A DNA stretch of 64,000 nucleotides from Bryum argenteum (GCA_037043015.1 CM073321.1:31784101-31848100); one strand, 5' to 3'; shown: positions 1 through 14,360, numbered from the stretch's first letter. Numbers and translations are program-made. Notes: generated by a model from the sequence alone, not told the origin.

Positions 1-600
1 GAGGTATGGTGTAGACGCCTGGAATCCAAGCATCGGTTACTGTGACACCGCGGAGAACGTTGTGAAGACAAAAACATAAAGTGGAAGTCGAAAGGTTAGG
101 TTTCTGGCTATGGCCACTAAGCACACACTACAAGCAGGCAGAGAGAAGGGAGAGCGAGAGAGATTTAATAGGAGAGAGAAAGATTTATTGGCTTTTAGCT
201 TTTGCATTTATGCCACGAAATTTGAGTACATTGGAGGATCGATTGAGCTAGCCTGAAAGTAGACTTCTATTGTGACTAGTACAAGTACCTCTTCTCTTGT
301 TTTCTACTGCTTATATGCTACGTTGCACCGTGGAGGTCCTAGAATTCGGGCGGTGCCCTTATCCGAAGTGTCGTGGTGTCCTCGGTCAGCAGCTATCGCC
401 TCCGCCTTGATCGCCATGGTGCCGTGTTTAGTGGCTATCACCTTCGTCAAATGTGCCGTGGTTGCCCTGTTGCCTTTATTGCTCCCGCCTACCCCAGAAT
501 TCATATCTATCAACATTTCCTAGCGCTTTCATTGATGTAGCTCGTGATTGATATTCTCAATTACCTACGGTACCAAAACAATGGATTAGCTACAACAAGC
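1..600. other. No gene recognised
   Basis: This stretch holds short open frames on both strands but none resembles a known protein. A purine-rich patch lies near 140-190. It may be leader or flank of the retroelement fossil that follows, but I see no terminal repeat that would prove this. Confidence 0.4.
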
Positions 601-3600
601 TCTTTTAATTAGATGTAGACCTAGATCATTAACTTGAGGTCCAATAGATGAAAGAGAAAATATTAAAATGGAAATGAATGAGAGCATAGATTCTTAATTT
701 ACTCGTATGAACACTCTTTTGAAAAGATGGCTAGGACACCATATGCTAAACGATTTCTTGGTAAGCACATTCATAGGAGGTGTTTACCTAGAAGCATTTA
801 TTAAGGATATATTGAACGGAACAGAATCCTGAGGATATTACCGCTGCATATACATTAGCTAAAACGTGGAAAGAAGGCAGGATAAATCATGATTCTGCCT
901 AAAGTGAGGAACCATCCTTATATTTAGCGGCTAAGAATTATCTATATGGAGTCCATCTGCAAGGAAGGGACTAATACAAGGGGTGAAGAATTCTTATAAT
1001 CGAGAACTATTAGCGATAAAACCCCACAACACGAGATCCAATGGTAGACCCTATTCTAAAGTTAGAGAAAAAAGTGAATAACCTTAGAATTCGCTTTACT
1101 CAAGCAAGAAGCGACAACCACAAACCTTCACATTAAAGGGCTAATATGTAGTGTACCAATTGCAAGGGATATGGACACTTACTTTATTTATGTCCATGAC
1201 CCATCATAGAAAATATTAGCTTTGATGTTAAATGTCAATTGTATGAGGAAAGTCATTCAACTGAGACATGCAGAAACTTAGGAAAAGCCGTGGCTGCAAT
1301 AAGTAAGACGCAGAGTACGGATATTAGAAACCGTCAATCTAATACTTTTAAACTTCTTTACAATATAACCTCTTAATGTCTATTCACGCGTTCTAATATT
1401 GGAGTTCCTTACAAACCAGAGGACGGTGGGACAAGGTGGAAGAATACCACTACAAATTGGACTTAACCACCCTCAAACACTGGAAGAACTCAACTGAAAA
1501 ATAGAGAGAACCCACTAAAATGTTACAATTGTGCGCAATTAGGACATTTTACAAGACATTGTCTTGAACCTAAGAGAGAAACAGGATATGACTTGTTTTT
1601 TAGAAGGTGTAAGAAATTTGGTCATTTACCTGAGAATTGTGGAGCATCAAAACCTGTCATAAAATTCCAATTTTCTTATCCTGAAAAAATTTAAGAGGTC
1701 AATTACAAGGTTGTCATACCGGGCAGGCACGTCGCCCGCCCGTCCGTCTGCCTTGTCCGTTCAATTGAGTTGTGGCTCGCCCGATAGGGTCAAACGGCTG
1801 TTGACTTTTAGTTTAGGTAAGGAAACAACGACGTGGCAAGGGTTTAGGTGAAAACTAAGCCACTTGGCCGCCGCGTACGGGCCGCGTGGAACGCCACACA
1901 CGCTTTTTACTGCAAAGTTTGTTACCCACAAAAAATTACACACCCCCTACAATCAAGGTGGGCGGGCACGCTCGTTCGTCCGGGACAACTCGTACGCCTG
2001 TTTTGCCCGCCCGATTACCTCAACACGTTCGATATGACAACCTTGGTCAATTATGTAACAAAAGCAACCAATTTTATTGATAATAAAGATTTTCAAGTTA
2101 TTACAAAATCAAGAGCTTGGAAAAAAAAAATTCAATCTCCAAACCAACCCAGAAAGTAGTTCAGACACTGATTATAGAGGACCATTTAACAAACAATCAT
2201 CTTCTTTTAAGGAATGGACAATTCTAATAAAAATCAGAATAACAACAAACCAGTAGTACAAAACATCTTGCCTAAAATTGTTAAACATACACCACCAATC
2301 ATAGAAAAGCCTATAGAAACAAATTTAGATTCACCTCACAACCGTGAATTTTTGCTTAAAGATGAACAATAAAAAAGTTTGAATTTAGGATAAATAACAC
2401 TTCTAAAACAACCATCATCTTACAAACCACCTAGAAAAATAATAAAGAAATCTGTAAAAGAAGTTTTTCTACCCGAAAAAAGAGAAAACTTAGTTGTATT
2501 GTAAATTTGATGGTAAAATTCCTATCACATATTATCTAATATGGAAGATTTCAACCTCAAATTCCTTTAAGAAAATTAATGGTTGTTTCCCTACAAGCCA
2601 GATAGAACTTAGTTCGTCATTAATCATTGAAAAAAGTCTAAAAATTGTTCAAGTACATGATATTTCTATTGATTCCGGGGCACCAACCTTCAAAATTGTT
2701 ATAGATGGCATTTTGATTGAAAATGCCTAGATTGATGGTAAGTCTAGTGTTAATCTAATGAATTTAGATACCATGGAGGAATTAGATCTACAAAATATAA
2801 CAACTACTTCTATAATTTTAAGAATGGTTGACCAACAAAGAGTTCAGCTTTTCAAAGTTTTGAAACAAATCCTTACAATAATAGGAGGATTGAATTACAA
2901 AATTGACTATATTGTCTTTAAAGCAAGTGAACCTATTTCATCCTACCCGGTACCACTAGAAAGACCTTCATTGTCTCTAGTATAGGCTCAAGATGATTGA
3001 GGTAAAAGTACAATATTAACCTCACAGAAAGGGGATAACAAAATTGTCATACCCATGTACCTTGTGAAATACCATGAGGAAACTCAAGATGAAAGTTCTG
3101 AGTATACTACCGATAGTATAGACGAGAGCAAAATCACAAATAGAATTGACAATGAAAAAATATATGGAACCTTAAAATTAGAGGAATACTACTCTTCTTA
3201 AGAGATAGAGAGGATTTTGATTGAGCTATAATAGCTTGGCAGATTTCTCTAGTTTGTATGAGTAAAGTTGAAGAGGACTTTGACGAAGAACCGCCTTAAT
3301 TAACAGATTAAAGGAATTACTAGACAATATGTTCTATTGTTTGTTAAAAGAATCACCTAAAAGTATTTGCATTTATATGGAACTTGGAACACCCAAGAAT
3401 TTCAAAACTATAAAAGTCTACAAATATTTAACTCCAAAAGAGCAAGATCAATGGTTTCAATTTTTCAAAAAGTATCAAAGTGCATTTGTATAAACGTATA
3501 AAGATTCAAGAGGAATCCTTGCGAATGTCTCTCAACACCGTATAATCTTAGAACTTGACACTAAACGTGTAAGACAGAGACGGTACAAGTTAAACCCCAA

Positions 3601-4590
3601 ATATTCTTTGCTATTGAAGGAAGAGATTGACAAATCGCTTGAATGTGGATTCATTTACCTTGTGCCATAACTCAAATGGGTATGACCTATTGTCCTAGTA
3701 CCAAAGATAAATGGAAAGTTAAGGATTTGAAAGAATTTTAGGAAAATAAATAGTGTAACTAGTAAAGATTATTTTCAACTACCCTTTATTGATGTTATAT
3801 TAAATGCGATAGTAGGACATGACTGTTCTTCTTTTTTGGATGGATTTTTGGGTTATAATCAAGTCCAAATAGCTCCGGAAGAGGTCATTAACAACCTCTA
3901 CTACAAATTGAAGCACTTATGCTTATAATGTGATGCCATTTGGAGTATGCAATGCTCGTGCTACATTCCAACGAGTAATGACTTTAACATTTCAAAAAAT
4001 ACATGAGAAATTTTTTTTGAAATATTTTAAACGAGTTTTGTGTTTATACCACAAAAGAAGAAGATGGAGATTGCTTATTAAGAAAAAAATTTGAGCAATA
4101 TAGTCAATTTTAAACTTTGTAGGCTCTATTGAACCATCTAGCAGACATGGTCAAAAAAGATATATTCTAGTAGCAACGGAATATGCTAAATATGGGCGGA
4201 AGCTCTACCTACACAAAAGAATGATGCCAAAACAGTGGCAAAGTTTCTTCATGAAACCATTATAATCCATTATGGATGCCGAAGTGACAAATTAGCGATA
4301 ATGTAGAGGGTGTATTAGATGCCCTTTGGGCCTATAGAACTGCCTACAAAGTAACTCTTAAAAATACACCATTCAATTTGATTTATCGCCAAGAAGCCAT
4401 ACTTCCTACTGAATTAGAAGCACCCTCTTTAAGAATTGCGATAGAAGAAAGACCGTAAGACCAAGAGTCCTTAAATCAAAGATAAAATATGTCAGAAAAA
4501 TTAGATGAGTTTAAAGCTCATGACTGTATGTTAGATATGAGTGTCATAGAAGGGGATAACAATTACTTACAACACTAGCTTAACTAAGAG
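600..4590 (+). mobile_element. Ty3/Gypsy LTR retrotransposon fossil (gag-pol remains)
   Basis: Remains of a Gypsy polyprotein read in order on the plus strand. A gag-like part lies at about 690-1140. Two nucleocapsid zinc-knuckle regions lie at about 1521-1640; the first is a clear CX2CX4HX4C. A protease-like DSGAP motif is near 2675. Reverse transcriptase motifs lie at about 3590-4030, including the SSFLDGFLGYNQ and MPFGVCNARATFQR segments. Integrase pieces lie at about 4130-4470, including the YILVATEYAKY and ALWAYRTAYK segments. The domain order PR-RT-IN fits Gypsy. The copy is old and broken in many places, and I could not identify its LTRs. A 340-bp hAT element is inserted in it at 1706-2045. 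Confidence 0.85.
1706..2045. mobile_element. 340-bp non-autonomous hAT element (deletion derivative)
   Basis: The element starts CAAGGTTGTCATACCGGGC and ends with the inverted CAAGGTTGTCATATCG, with target duplication GTCAATTA on both sides (1698-1705 and 2046-2053). Its first ~180 bp match the left end of the giant element at 16344, and its last ~150 bp match the right end at 41730-41880. No internal gene remains. It is therefore best read as an internal-deletion derivative of the same hAT family that jumped into the Gypsy fossil. Confidence 0.9.
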
Positions 4591-7500
4591 GGTGGTCACA
4601 AGACTGTTCGCATATGAGGAGTTGGATGAAGAGGACAAAGCATACCCTGTGGAGGACACCCTCTAGTCTGCACAAGAAGATCCTCAACCGGAAAGGACAA
4701 GAGAGGTAGGTGAGGCCGGCTCACCAACCGGGAAAAGCTATAAAGTTGCTTTGGTTCTACGAGAGACTCCATCACAAGACACACCCAGACAAGACCAAGG
4801 CGACAAAGACAATGATCCCATTGAGGTCATCAACCTAAGGGAGAGTTTTGCCTTGAGAGGTACGTGGAGGAGGAAGTTGACCCCATCAACAAAAGAAGGG
4901 AGCAAAACGCCCAGATAGCTGCAACGAAATGGGCTGCGAAGAAAAAGGAAGTTCTTACTTCTATAAAAGGCAGCCACCTTGAGGCCTTAAGAGGGAGAAG
5001 AACCAACTTTCCTCAATGGAAGAGCACACTTCTAAAGCAACTAAATAAGATCTTAAAACAGATGCGGTTTCAATGGAAGGGGACCTGCAAGACGCAAGTA
5101 CGCCTTGAGCTGCTTCTAGATAGGAGAGCACGCCATCACCGACAAGAAACCGGAAGAGGACGGTGAAGAGATCCCAACTCGAACCGGAGTACTAGATGTA
5201 GAGGATGGGTTCCAATCTAGGCGAGGGCCTTGACTACTCAGGAGGCAACTCATGTCCGGACACGGGCGTAGACTGGGATAGAAGAAGCAACGGATGCGGA
5301 GGAACAAAGAAAGAGGAAGGGTAAGGAGACAGCTCATCTAGAGCCTTTAACCTGGGTAACAAAGGAGAAGGAGCTCTCCACTCGACTACTCTAAGGAAAG
5401 GAGCCTCCTACCGAGGTTCCGCACGTTATGGAGATCATGCCGCAACCCAAGAAGTTGGTGTTAATGTGTTTTATTACAGAACCGACTTAACATACTAGAA
5501 GAGAGGTTTTCAGGTCTACTGTAGGAGTTGGATGGCCTAGAAGGAAGGCAAAGTGGAAAGAACACGAAAAGTAATTGGACATACCAAATCGACTTTTGTA
5601 GTAGGAAAGTGGTTGATCTGAAAGATTGACTGTCTTCTCACAATAATGGACTCAGTAATCTCCCAACGTCATTTAATATACAATAGATCATGAATGAGAC
5701 AATCTACCAAAGCTATAATCATGTCAACAATAGCAACATGAGGCGACAATACTAGAGTCGACTCACTTTGGGTTACTAGCAAGAGAATAAGGTGATATAA
5801 AAACTAGGAACACTTTCTGAAAGAGAAGGAGGATACATATAGGTCAAGGATTTGACCCCACTCTATCACAAGATTTGGTTGATTGTTCGTGACTAGTTTT
5901 GGTTTAGGTTAACCTTTGTATACTCCTCAGAGGGATCTTCCTTTCTTTAGCAAGTGTTAGACTAAGACACTCTTCTTTTTTATTTAATTCAACAAAAATG
6001 TCACTTACAATTCCTTTCTTCTCTTCCTTCTCCAGTTAGGTTCTTCCCTTCTAACTATCCTCTACTTTTGGACCTCACAGCCCTACAACACGTCACTTGG
6101 AGGTTACTTTGTCCACCTACTTCCAATTATACTACACCAACTTGCTATCCAGGAAATCGGAAGAACGGAAATCGGGTTTGGAGATTGTCTAGCTAAACCG
6201 GGGTCTGCCACATTCACCTCTGATCTTCCTATCTGCCTTTCTAATACTAAGCACCCAAGAAATTCAACCAAACTGCTGTCGAGGAGTTGTTTGGGCAACT
6301 AAGATTCCTCTCTAGCTACCATCAACCGTTACAGCGTTGCGCATAACAACGTTCTGGTTCAATCCTAACATGTAATGTTGTTTACAAAGTATACTCCTCA
6401 CAATCAAATTTCTTCTCTCGGGATGGTTATGAAACCCAAATCTACCAGCCGTTACAGCAAAAGACTCCTGCTCTACCCAAGATACTCAAGACTCAACATA
6501 CAAGATCGGAAACAAGAACACAAACACCAAGGGAATCGGACTAAGCGTACTTGCAGCCAATGAATTAGAGTAGAAATTTTTAATAAAGAGCTCCGGAGAG
6601 CTTCACTTGCCTCCGGCTAAGTAGTATGTCTATTCAGAACGACCTAGAAAAAGATCAAATCCAAGATTCTCGGATTACCAAACAATCTGACCCTGTTATA
6701 GTTGCGCCATCATTCTTCCTTTACTACCTCCTACTAAGATTCTAGGTAATCTATGTGCTAGTATAACATCGTCATATCTTTGAACTACCACCTACTGGAG
6801 CATATGGAACCACTACACTAGGGTCTATGTATTTTGGGGCCGCTTAGATGGATGTGTGTTTCCAGAGTCCCGTGAGTTACTTGGGCCCTCCCCTCTCTTA
6901 CGCCGGGCAGATGAAACCTCCTCTCTATTAACGTCGTGCTCCTCCGGTTGGAGATTCTCGGCTCCCTCTTCGAGCACTGCCGTATCCCCCAAGAGGATTT
7001 CCACCTCTACAACTTTCTTCGATCCCATGACCTACGGAATGTCGACAATCTCCTCTCAAATAATGATGACTCCAATAGCAACCCAACTTTCCTCAAAAAT
7101 AGGGCCGTCCTCGGGGATTTTGGAGAGTGTGAGAGCTCGCTTCTGTCTTCAACCGGATTTCTATCTGGGCACTCTGGGATTAGCTACCCGAATCTCTCAC
7201 CCTGCTCAGCTTGGATTATCGCCTCAACGGTGAAGCACTGCCTCCTCCCTGGTCAACTACTTCTCCGTCTGGTGGGCTTGTTCTCCGGATGGATATCACC
7301 TCCTTCTATTCTACTCTCTTCCATGTTGAGCCTTCCGGCGGTGAGATACGTGCAGCCTCTGGATTTTGCGAGGGTGGAGGTCCTCCTTTTGTTCCTTTGA
7401 TTGTTGTCACCTGCCTCTCATGTATGATTGTAGGCGCCCCTTCTATTGTCTCTCGTGTGACACCTCTTCTTTGTTCTCCTGTTGAGCCCACAGTGGATGC

Positions 7501-9070
7501 AATACTCTTGCTTTCACCTTCCTTGGTGTAGGGATTCTCTGAGGTTGCCCTTCCGCCCTTGTCTACTCCCGAGACTGTATTCTCCAAGTGAGGTGCTTCC
7601 CTCTTTGTCTAGGCAAGTAGGTGCACTTTAACTTCTTCTGAAGAAACTTCATCAGTATAAGGCCGCTCCATCTTGCAGATGAGCTTTGGCATCTCCTTTA
7701 GAGTGCCCTCCATCTGTTTAGTATACTTCTTGATAAAAGCCGCCATTCGTGTGGGCACGTTGGATCCACCTTTGTGTAGATGGGCATTGAACATTTGGAC
7801 CTTCAGTTGGGCCTCCCTTACGATGAACAGAGATCTCAGGAGGCAAACAAATTCACCCTACTGTAACTTATCTGTTTTGAAAGCTCTGCCTTCATCTTCT
7901 TGATCTCCTTTTCATATCCAACAATAGTGAGGCCTCCTTGGAGATTCTAAAACCCGAATTGGTGGCCTCTTCAACTAATGCTCTCACCATTTCTAGGTGT
8001 CACTCTGTTGTATTTGTCCGCAGCGCTAATCCTATCGCGCGGAAGGACTTGTACATAATATTTAGCGCAGCAACGCCCATCCGGAAAACTGTCTCCATAT
8101 TAGACTGTAGGGGGTTTTCCTCTATATCCCAAAAGACCGGAGGAGTAAGGTCAGGGTTGTATTCAGCCATTACCCCAAGGAGGGAATTCTTCTTGTCTTA
8201 AGGTCATTGGCGTGACTGTCAAGGTGGTGAAGCCTTGTTGTCGAATGGGTGAACTTAGGGAGGCTACCGTAGCTCCCGCGGACTCCAAACTGGAAGTCCC
8301 TTTGATCAGCCTCTTTCCCTTTCTCCTAGCATCTGCCCTTTTATTAGCTGATGTGCGTTGCTCCTCGGTTGGCGTCGCCCTCTCGGCTTGTCTGTAGTGT
8401 TCCTCCTTTACTGACGATGCCGATAATGTGGGGGAGTTGAGTCTCGTAATGCGGGTATTAGTGAGCTTCCTCGTACTCCTCGAGGGGCGCAATGCTAGAG
8501 CCTATATCCCACTCTTCCTCTTGCAAGACCTCATCTGCATCAAAGAGGTCGCGGTCCTTTCTTCCATCATCTTTGTTGTGGTAGGAGGGGGGTCTTTTCT
8601 CACCCTCCTCCTAAATGCCCTTGTCTTTTTGGCTCTGGCTTTCCTCCATGTTATCAATCAAGAATTTACCTTTATCCGTGGCTATTGAAGCTCCTTCTTC
8701 TGAAGTGCGTCTGTTGTCCTGAGGAGGGCGCCTCCCTGCCCCTCTTTTCCTTGCTCATGGAGGGTTCAGTGTCTTCTCATTTTACGTAGCTCTCATCCGG
8801 ACTCGAGTCCTCCGGAAGACGGTGCCACCGTCCTCTTCTTCCTTCTCACTCCTCTTGTCAGAAATTAAAGGAAGCAGTGGGATCCTCTCCGGAGAACTAC
8901 AGAGGTAGATTGTACTTGGTAATGCTGGAGGTCTTTGAACATTCCCCAATTGGATAGCGTCAAGCTCTTGGATGGAGCCCCTCCCGTCAGAGTATTCCCG
9001 GTAGCCATCCCATGGGTTGGTACTACTTGTGTAGGCGTCATCTCCCCTTGTACAGACCCCTATTCAAGCA
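4590..9070. other. Unclassified decayed ORF block
   Basis: Moderately GC-rich DNA with many short hydrophilic, Glu/Lys/Arg-rich frames: on plus at 4600-5340, and mainly on minus from about 8760 down to 6825 (for example 8492-8163, 7794-7609, 7587-7306). The coding look of the minus strand resembles a charged gag-like or coiled-coil protein, but I see no diagnostic motif. No terminal repeats were found. It could be an old transposable element of unknown class or the 3' part of the Gypsy element plus another insertion. Confidence 0.3.
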
Positions 9071-11100
9071 TACGCAGCAGAAGAAAAGAATTGAAGACCA
9101 TGTAGGAAACTAAGGTTAGGAGCAAGAAGAGAATAGAGTAGCAAGCAACAACTCTTGCATAGTGGAGAGGAAAACATATAGTGGGCTAGATCTTCGTGGC
9201 TGTCAGATCCAGCTGACGACAAAAATCACCCTACATGACTCTCAAGTCAGCCAAAAGTCGTGTGTCCAAAATGAGAGTAAGACTCTCACTATGCCTAATG
9301 AGAAACCAACGTGTTGACCTCTACTAGGTATCGCCCGCCAAATCTATACATGTAGAGTAAAAACTAGACCATAAATAGCCTAGAGGATATCCTATGAAAA
9401 TTCTATTTACATTAGCCTCCTTTTAAGACAAGTAACATAAGTAGGTTTTTGAGATAAAAGACAAACCTAGGGTTACAACCCATATAAGGGTTGTTGTCAG
9501 AAAAGCTAATCAGTCTCTTCATTTGTGACTGAAGCCACTCGTTTTTAAGATTGGTATGATGATTAGTATTTTTGATGATTAGAAATTTATACATTTCTTA
9601 TTAAAATCCTTCGTACTCCCAAATTCAAGTTTTTTCTATTGATAATACTATTGACCGTTATATGTGTTAGAGTCCTGTCCAATATTGTATAGGGTTGACT
9701 TTTTGTCTGAAACGGGTATGCATTGTCAATGTGTCAAGCATGTACTATTTTCTAGTCAAAATTCCAATTTCCATCGGCATATATAATTTATATATATTTA
9801 TATATTATTAATATATTAATTTACTAACTTGCCTTTAGTTTTAGTTCATTTGCCAGTACCAAGTTGTAACTTAATAGTTATCCATATTGCTAATCCGGAT
9901 GAAAATTCAAATCAGTAGTCTGTGGCAATTTGTTTCTATACTAATTCAGATAACTAAGGCAAATAGTCTCTATATCTAAGGATGGTATAGTCAAATAACT
10001 CACGGTCAATTTCTTTGACGAGTTGGCTCTGACAATTAGTCTTCTCAACCTTAGTCCAAACGTCTAGTTCTACTACAGTTGCTGTCGACTTGCTTTGAGC
10101 CTCTACTCAACTTGTACTTTGGTTCTAACAATTTGTCTTGATTAAAGAGTGATCACACTTATTTTCTAAATTTGCTACACTCAGAATTCTGAAGAATTCA
10201 TTCTACACTTCTATCATTTGATGAAAAATATTCAACTGACTAGATCAAAGACCACTTGACAGACATGAGAATCCATTATAAAATTGGTTCTCACAATTAA
10301 CTAAAAGTCTAGATTGCTTCAATCACCAGTCGTTCATAAAATAAAAACACACACAATCAGTTAATAATAAAGGGTCTCACATCAATTTGCTCTAAGCCTT
10401 CTTTTACATACTAATCTAGCAAAGAGCCATGCACATTCATTCTCTATTTGGTTATTTGTTGATTTGCCTACACTAGCATTCTTACACATTCCTAAATTGT
10501 CTACTCACGTGTCAATGTGCACATAAAACTCCAAGCACGCTACACTACCTTCCACATACACTGTCAAATTGATGAATCTAACTTTGAATAATTCACTCTT
10601 AGTTATTACAAAATAGCCAAATCTCTACTTTAAGAATTGGCCAAAACTAGCTATACTGAAATCACTCCACTTGACATAACAAGTAGGTTTACCTAGTCTT
10701 TTGAACAAACAATGAAATTGATTCAACACGTACAACAGTGATACACAGAGAACCAAATTGATGATACAATCTGATAATAATCACCGAGGGTGCCAAAAGT
10801 TTGAAGAAGATGAATTGCATGAATTTGAGTTCTACATGGTTTGAAGAGAGAAAGAAAGCTAATTGTCCATATTAGCCTGAAGAACATGACCATTTTCACA
10901 AACCATCACAAAGTCAAATTCTCATTTTCCTTTTTAGCTCTAATTCAAATCTAATCCCTTTTTATGGCTATTCATCCTAACATGTAGGAATTATAATGGC
11001 CTAGTTGCAAAAAATCACATCAAAAGTGCAAAAGCAACTCAAATCGCTCAGAAAGCTCAATCCAAAAGTAGAATCTTGTAAACTTGAAGCCTAAAAGAGT
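9070..11100. other. Non-coding AT-rich DNA
   Basis: No coding region is supported. A TA-rich low-complexity run lies at about 9780-9830. The rest is unique-looking AT-rich sequence without visible repeats. Confidence 0.4.
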
Positions 11101-11740
11101 GGGCGATTGGTAGGGGTCGAGCTGTAGAGCATAGTATCCAGCCCACAATTTGGCTGCTCGAAGAGGTCGTAGATGTCCAAGGTCGCGCTGTCATTTAATT
11201 TAGGGTCAACAGCCGCCTCTTGGATTGCCGAGGTTAGAAAAGATAATAGGGTCAGTTAGAAGCCCGTGTGTGACGCAGGTGATGGCCTCTGAAAGGAAGC
11301 GTGATTAATTGAGCCAGTAGAAACACGTAAGAATAAGTTGATTAGTGAAAGGGAGCGTTGCTAGCCTCCGACAGGTTGCCGGGGCTTGACCCTTGCTCTT
11401 GTAAGGGGCAAAGTCTTGCGTGCTCGTTGATTAGTGCCTTGCTTCTAGTAGTCTCAAGAAGACTAGTCGGTGATCAGGACCGTAGAAAAATCCAGTGTAT
11501 TGATTTGGTTCCAGGAAGATCTTGGATCCAAACATGGTCAAGAGAGATGCAAAAGAAGATAGATTGTCTTGCAATGACGCCACGATTGATATGATCTTGA
11601 TCCATGGTCAACCTTGGTCGACCAAAAGGGCTCTCAGGGTCCAGCGAGTCGGTGCTCAGGCTATGGTTGGACGAGAAAGAAACTCCAAGTTGAACGAGCT
11701 ATGTCGAGATGGTCGGCTTGTGTTGTGAAGGTCAGATAAG
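11100..11740. other. Organelle-like patch, possible NUMT
   Basis: Base composition and word usage change here from AT-rich to balanced, with stretches such as GCCGGGGCTTGACCC and GAAAGGGAGCG. These resemble plant mitochondrial intergenic DNA. No mitochondrial gene is recognisable, so this is an impression from composition only. Confidence 0.2.
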
Positions 11741-14360
11741 ACTGCCCGATCTATGGTGTCGGGTGTAAGTATACTACAGTATGTTGAAAAGTACTTTTTG
11801 AAGAGAGGTTCAAACATTAGAAGGCCTATACACCCAAGTTTTAGAGGTTACTTTTTTGGTTTATATCTTCAAAGATATTTTCGTACTTCTATAAATCATG
11901 GTTGAGCAAATGAAGTTGGCATTGCTACATTCTAAAGTAGATTTTGGAAGTACTTTGTTGAAAGAAAGTAGTAGCAGCAATTGCAAATTTGTGAAAAGTA
12001 CTAAGTTTTTGATAAATGCAAGGGGAAAGTTGTACTTTTGAAGAAAGGTTCGGTTGAAATATTGTTAAGGCCATCTGAATGTTATGATAAATGCAAATTT
12101 CAGTAAAGCAGTGACAAGTAAGAAGGGAAATGAGTCAAAAGTTGTTGTCATGGCATAAATACTGTCAAGCTTACAATTATAGATATTGTGAGCTGATGTT
12201 AGGCAGTAAACACTGAGTTTTCCAATGGCCTATTTTTATTTTCAAAAAATAGTTCAACATGCCAAATTCTAAAAGTTCTAGATGGATCAAGGTGAGGTAC
12301 ATGGGAGACATTGTGAGTACCTATTGTACTCTTAGAGGTGACGCCAAAGCAGTCGGTGTCACCAACATGATACAATATAGGGCAAATATGCAACGTTTGC
12401 ATAGTGCGTCGATGCTCCTTTAATAGAGAATTAGGAATTTTTGCACTTGGCGGTAGAATCATGCACTTGCAAATAGATGGTTCAAAAAATCGCATATAGA
12501 GAAATTAGGTGGACCATTTCATCCTTAAATGTGGTATCTTATTTTAATATCAAAATTCTAAAGAAATATTTATCTCTGGTGATTATTAAACCTCATAAGT
12601 GGATGCAATTTTTATGAGTACCAATCATTCCCCAAATTTTAAACCCCTACAAGTGGTTCTAATGGCCAAGATATCCAAAACTTTATTGCATTTTTGTAAC
12701 TAAAAAAACATGTTATATATAAGGAATCCTATACTTCTACAAAGTTAACTCCTTTGGTTAGAAACCATAATTTATGATTACTATCAAAATAAACTTAGAT
12801 TGCTAAAAGTAAACCTTCCCTTCCCTGAATATTTATTTCTACCTAATTTCTATACTAATAACGGCCTATTTCATTTTGGAGGCGTTTGTTATCTATGTAT
12901 TCAACTTGCATTGCAATGTATGGTAGATGGTGTGGTTTTACAAAAGTTGCAATTTTGATGTTTAGCTCCGTTGGAAGACCATATATTGGAATACAAACTT
13001 GTTGCGGTTCTTTGCTTCTTGCATGTTGTGTTTTCCCACCAATACGTCATGCTCTACAAGAAGCTCTACAACTCCATTGGGCTTACTGAAGTTCCGTTGC
13101 TCTTCAAAGGTTTGTCTGTCAAAATCTATTGCAAGACTACGTAGAAGTCTTCTACCCATCATATTTGTTGTTGTTCTAGGAGATGCTAAATTTTGATACT
13201 CAACAATCGGACTTCCAAAAGCCAAATTCATGACCATCTTTATCAACCTACAAGAAACCCATGAACACTTTGTCATTCATAATGTGAAGCTTAGAAATCT
13301 CAAGGTAAGCATTATTTTTAAAACTCTACTACCAAATCATCAAGTTCACTTGGTTTTGAACTAGAAATTGATGTAAAGCCTATGAGATTCTATTATCCAA
13401 GTTGGACACTTTGAATGACAAGCTCAAATCCATTGAGAGACCTAAAACTTTACCATACCATTCAATGTTGATAGATTCAATTAGGTTGGACTCCAGATCA
13501 AGTCTAGGTTTTTTGCTACAAATACAAAGTTGAAGAAGATCATATGAATGTAGAGCATGTAATAATATGAAGAAAGCTCTATTTTAAGAGACATAAAATA
13601 TAAGGTATGTTTTACAACTAGAAGTCAATCAAGTTCCAAATGTCTGATTAAGGTGTTACACATACACTCTATTTGTCTTCCATTTGGACAATAAGTATGT
13701 GCTAGAGGTAAAATTACATGTTTGTCAAGATCTTAGATTCTAAGCATAAATTACTTTTAGTAAAAATATGTGCATGCCTCTTGTACCTCAAACCTTGTAA
13801 TCATGTATGGAAATTTATAAACAACATTACTAGAAAAGAGTGGGAATTGCTAGGTTTTTTTGCATGTTGTTCAAGTGATGTAACATCCTGGTACTTGCTT
13901 TAGCAATGTTTTCGATTTTAAATATTCAAAGTTGTAAACATTTCTCATCAATACAATAACTTTACTTGTTTTTGTGAGAACATTACTAAAGCAAGACCTA
14001 GTACATTCTTTTACTTGCATAGCGTTTGACAAAAGAACGTTGGGGATCCCCCTTTTAGTTTTTAGTAATGTAAAAATGTGAATTTTGGTTCAATAATACA
14101 AATGAGAGTAGCTTATAATATGAGGTTGTCTCCATGATTTTTAATCACAAAAACAATTAAAGTTATATTTATGGAAATCTAATTTATTTTTAAAATCAAA
14201 ATTGTGCGACCGGCGCTCTCAAAAATTTCAAGTCAATATTATTAAATTTGAGTAAATTAGAGTCATTCTGACTTAGTTATCTTACAACACATATGTAAAC
14301 TAAAGTTTGAAATAAACGGCCGCTTTAAGTATTTTATAAATTCTACATGCATGTTATTTA
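11740..14360. other. Non-coding AT-rich DNA, no gene recognised
   Basis: Several short frames occur, for example on minus at 13276-12962 and 12495-12199, but they show no family motif. I see no terminal repeats or tandem arrays. Confidence 0.35.

Noticed and set aside
1697-2053. Reading the short element as a Mutator MITE with 9-bp duplications
   Set aside because: A 9-bp match exists only if the G after CCTT is counted as target. That G follows CCTT in all three copies, so it belongs to the TIR (CAAGG...CCTTG) and the duplication is 8 bp, which fits hAT.
12962-13276. A minus-strand gag-like ORF
   Set aside because: No knuckle, protease or other diagnostic motif was found, and no terminal repeats lie nearby.
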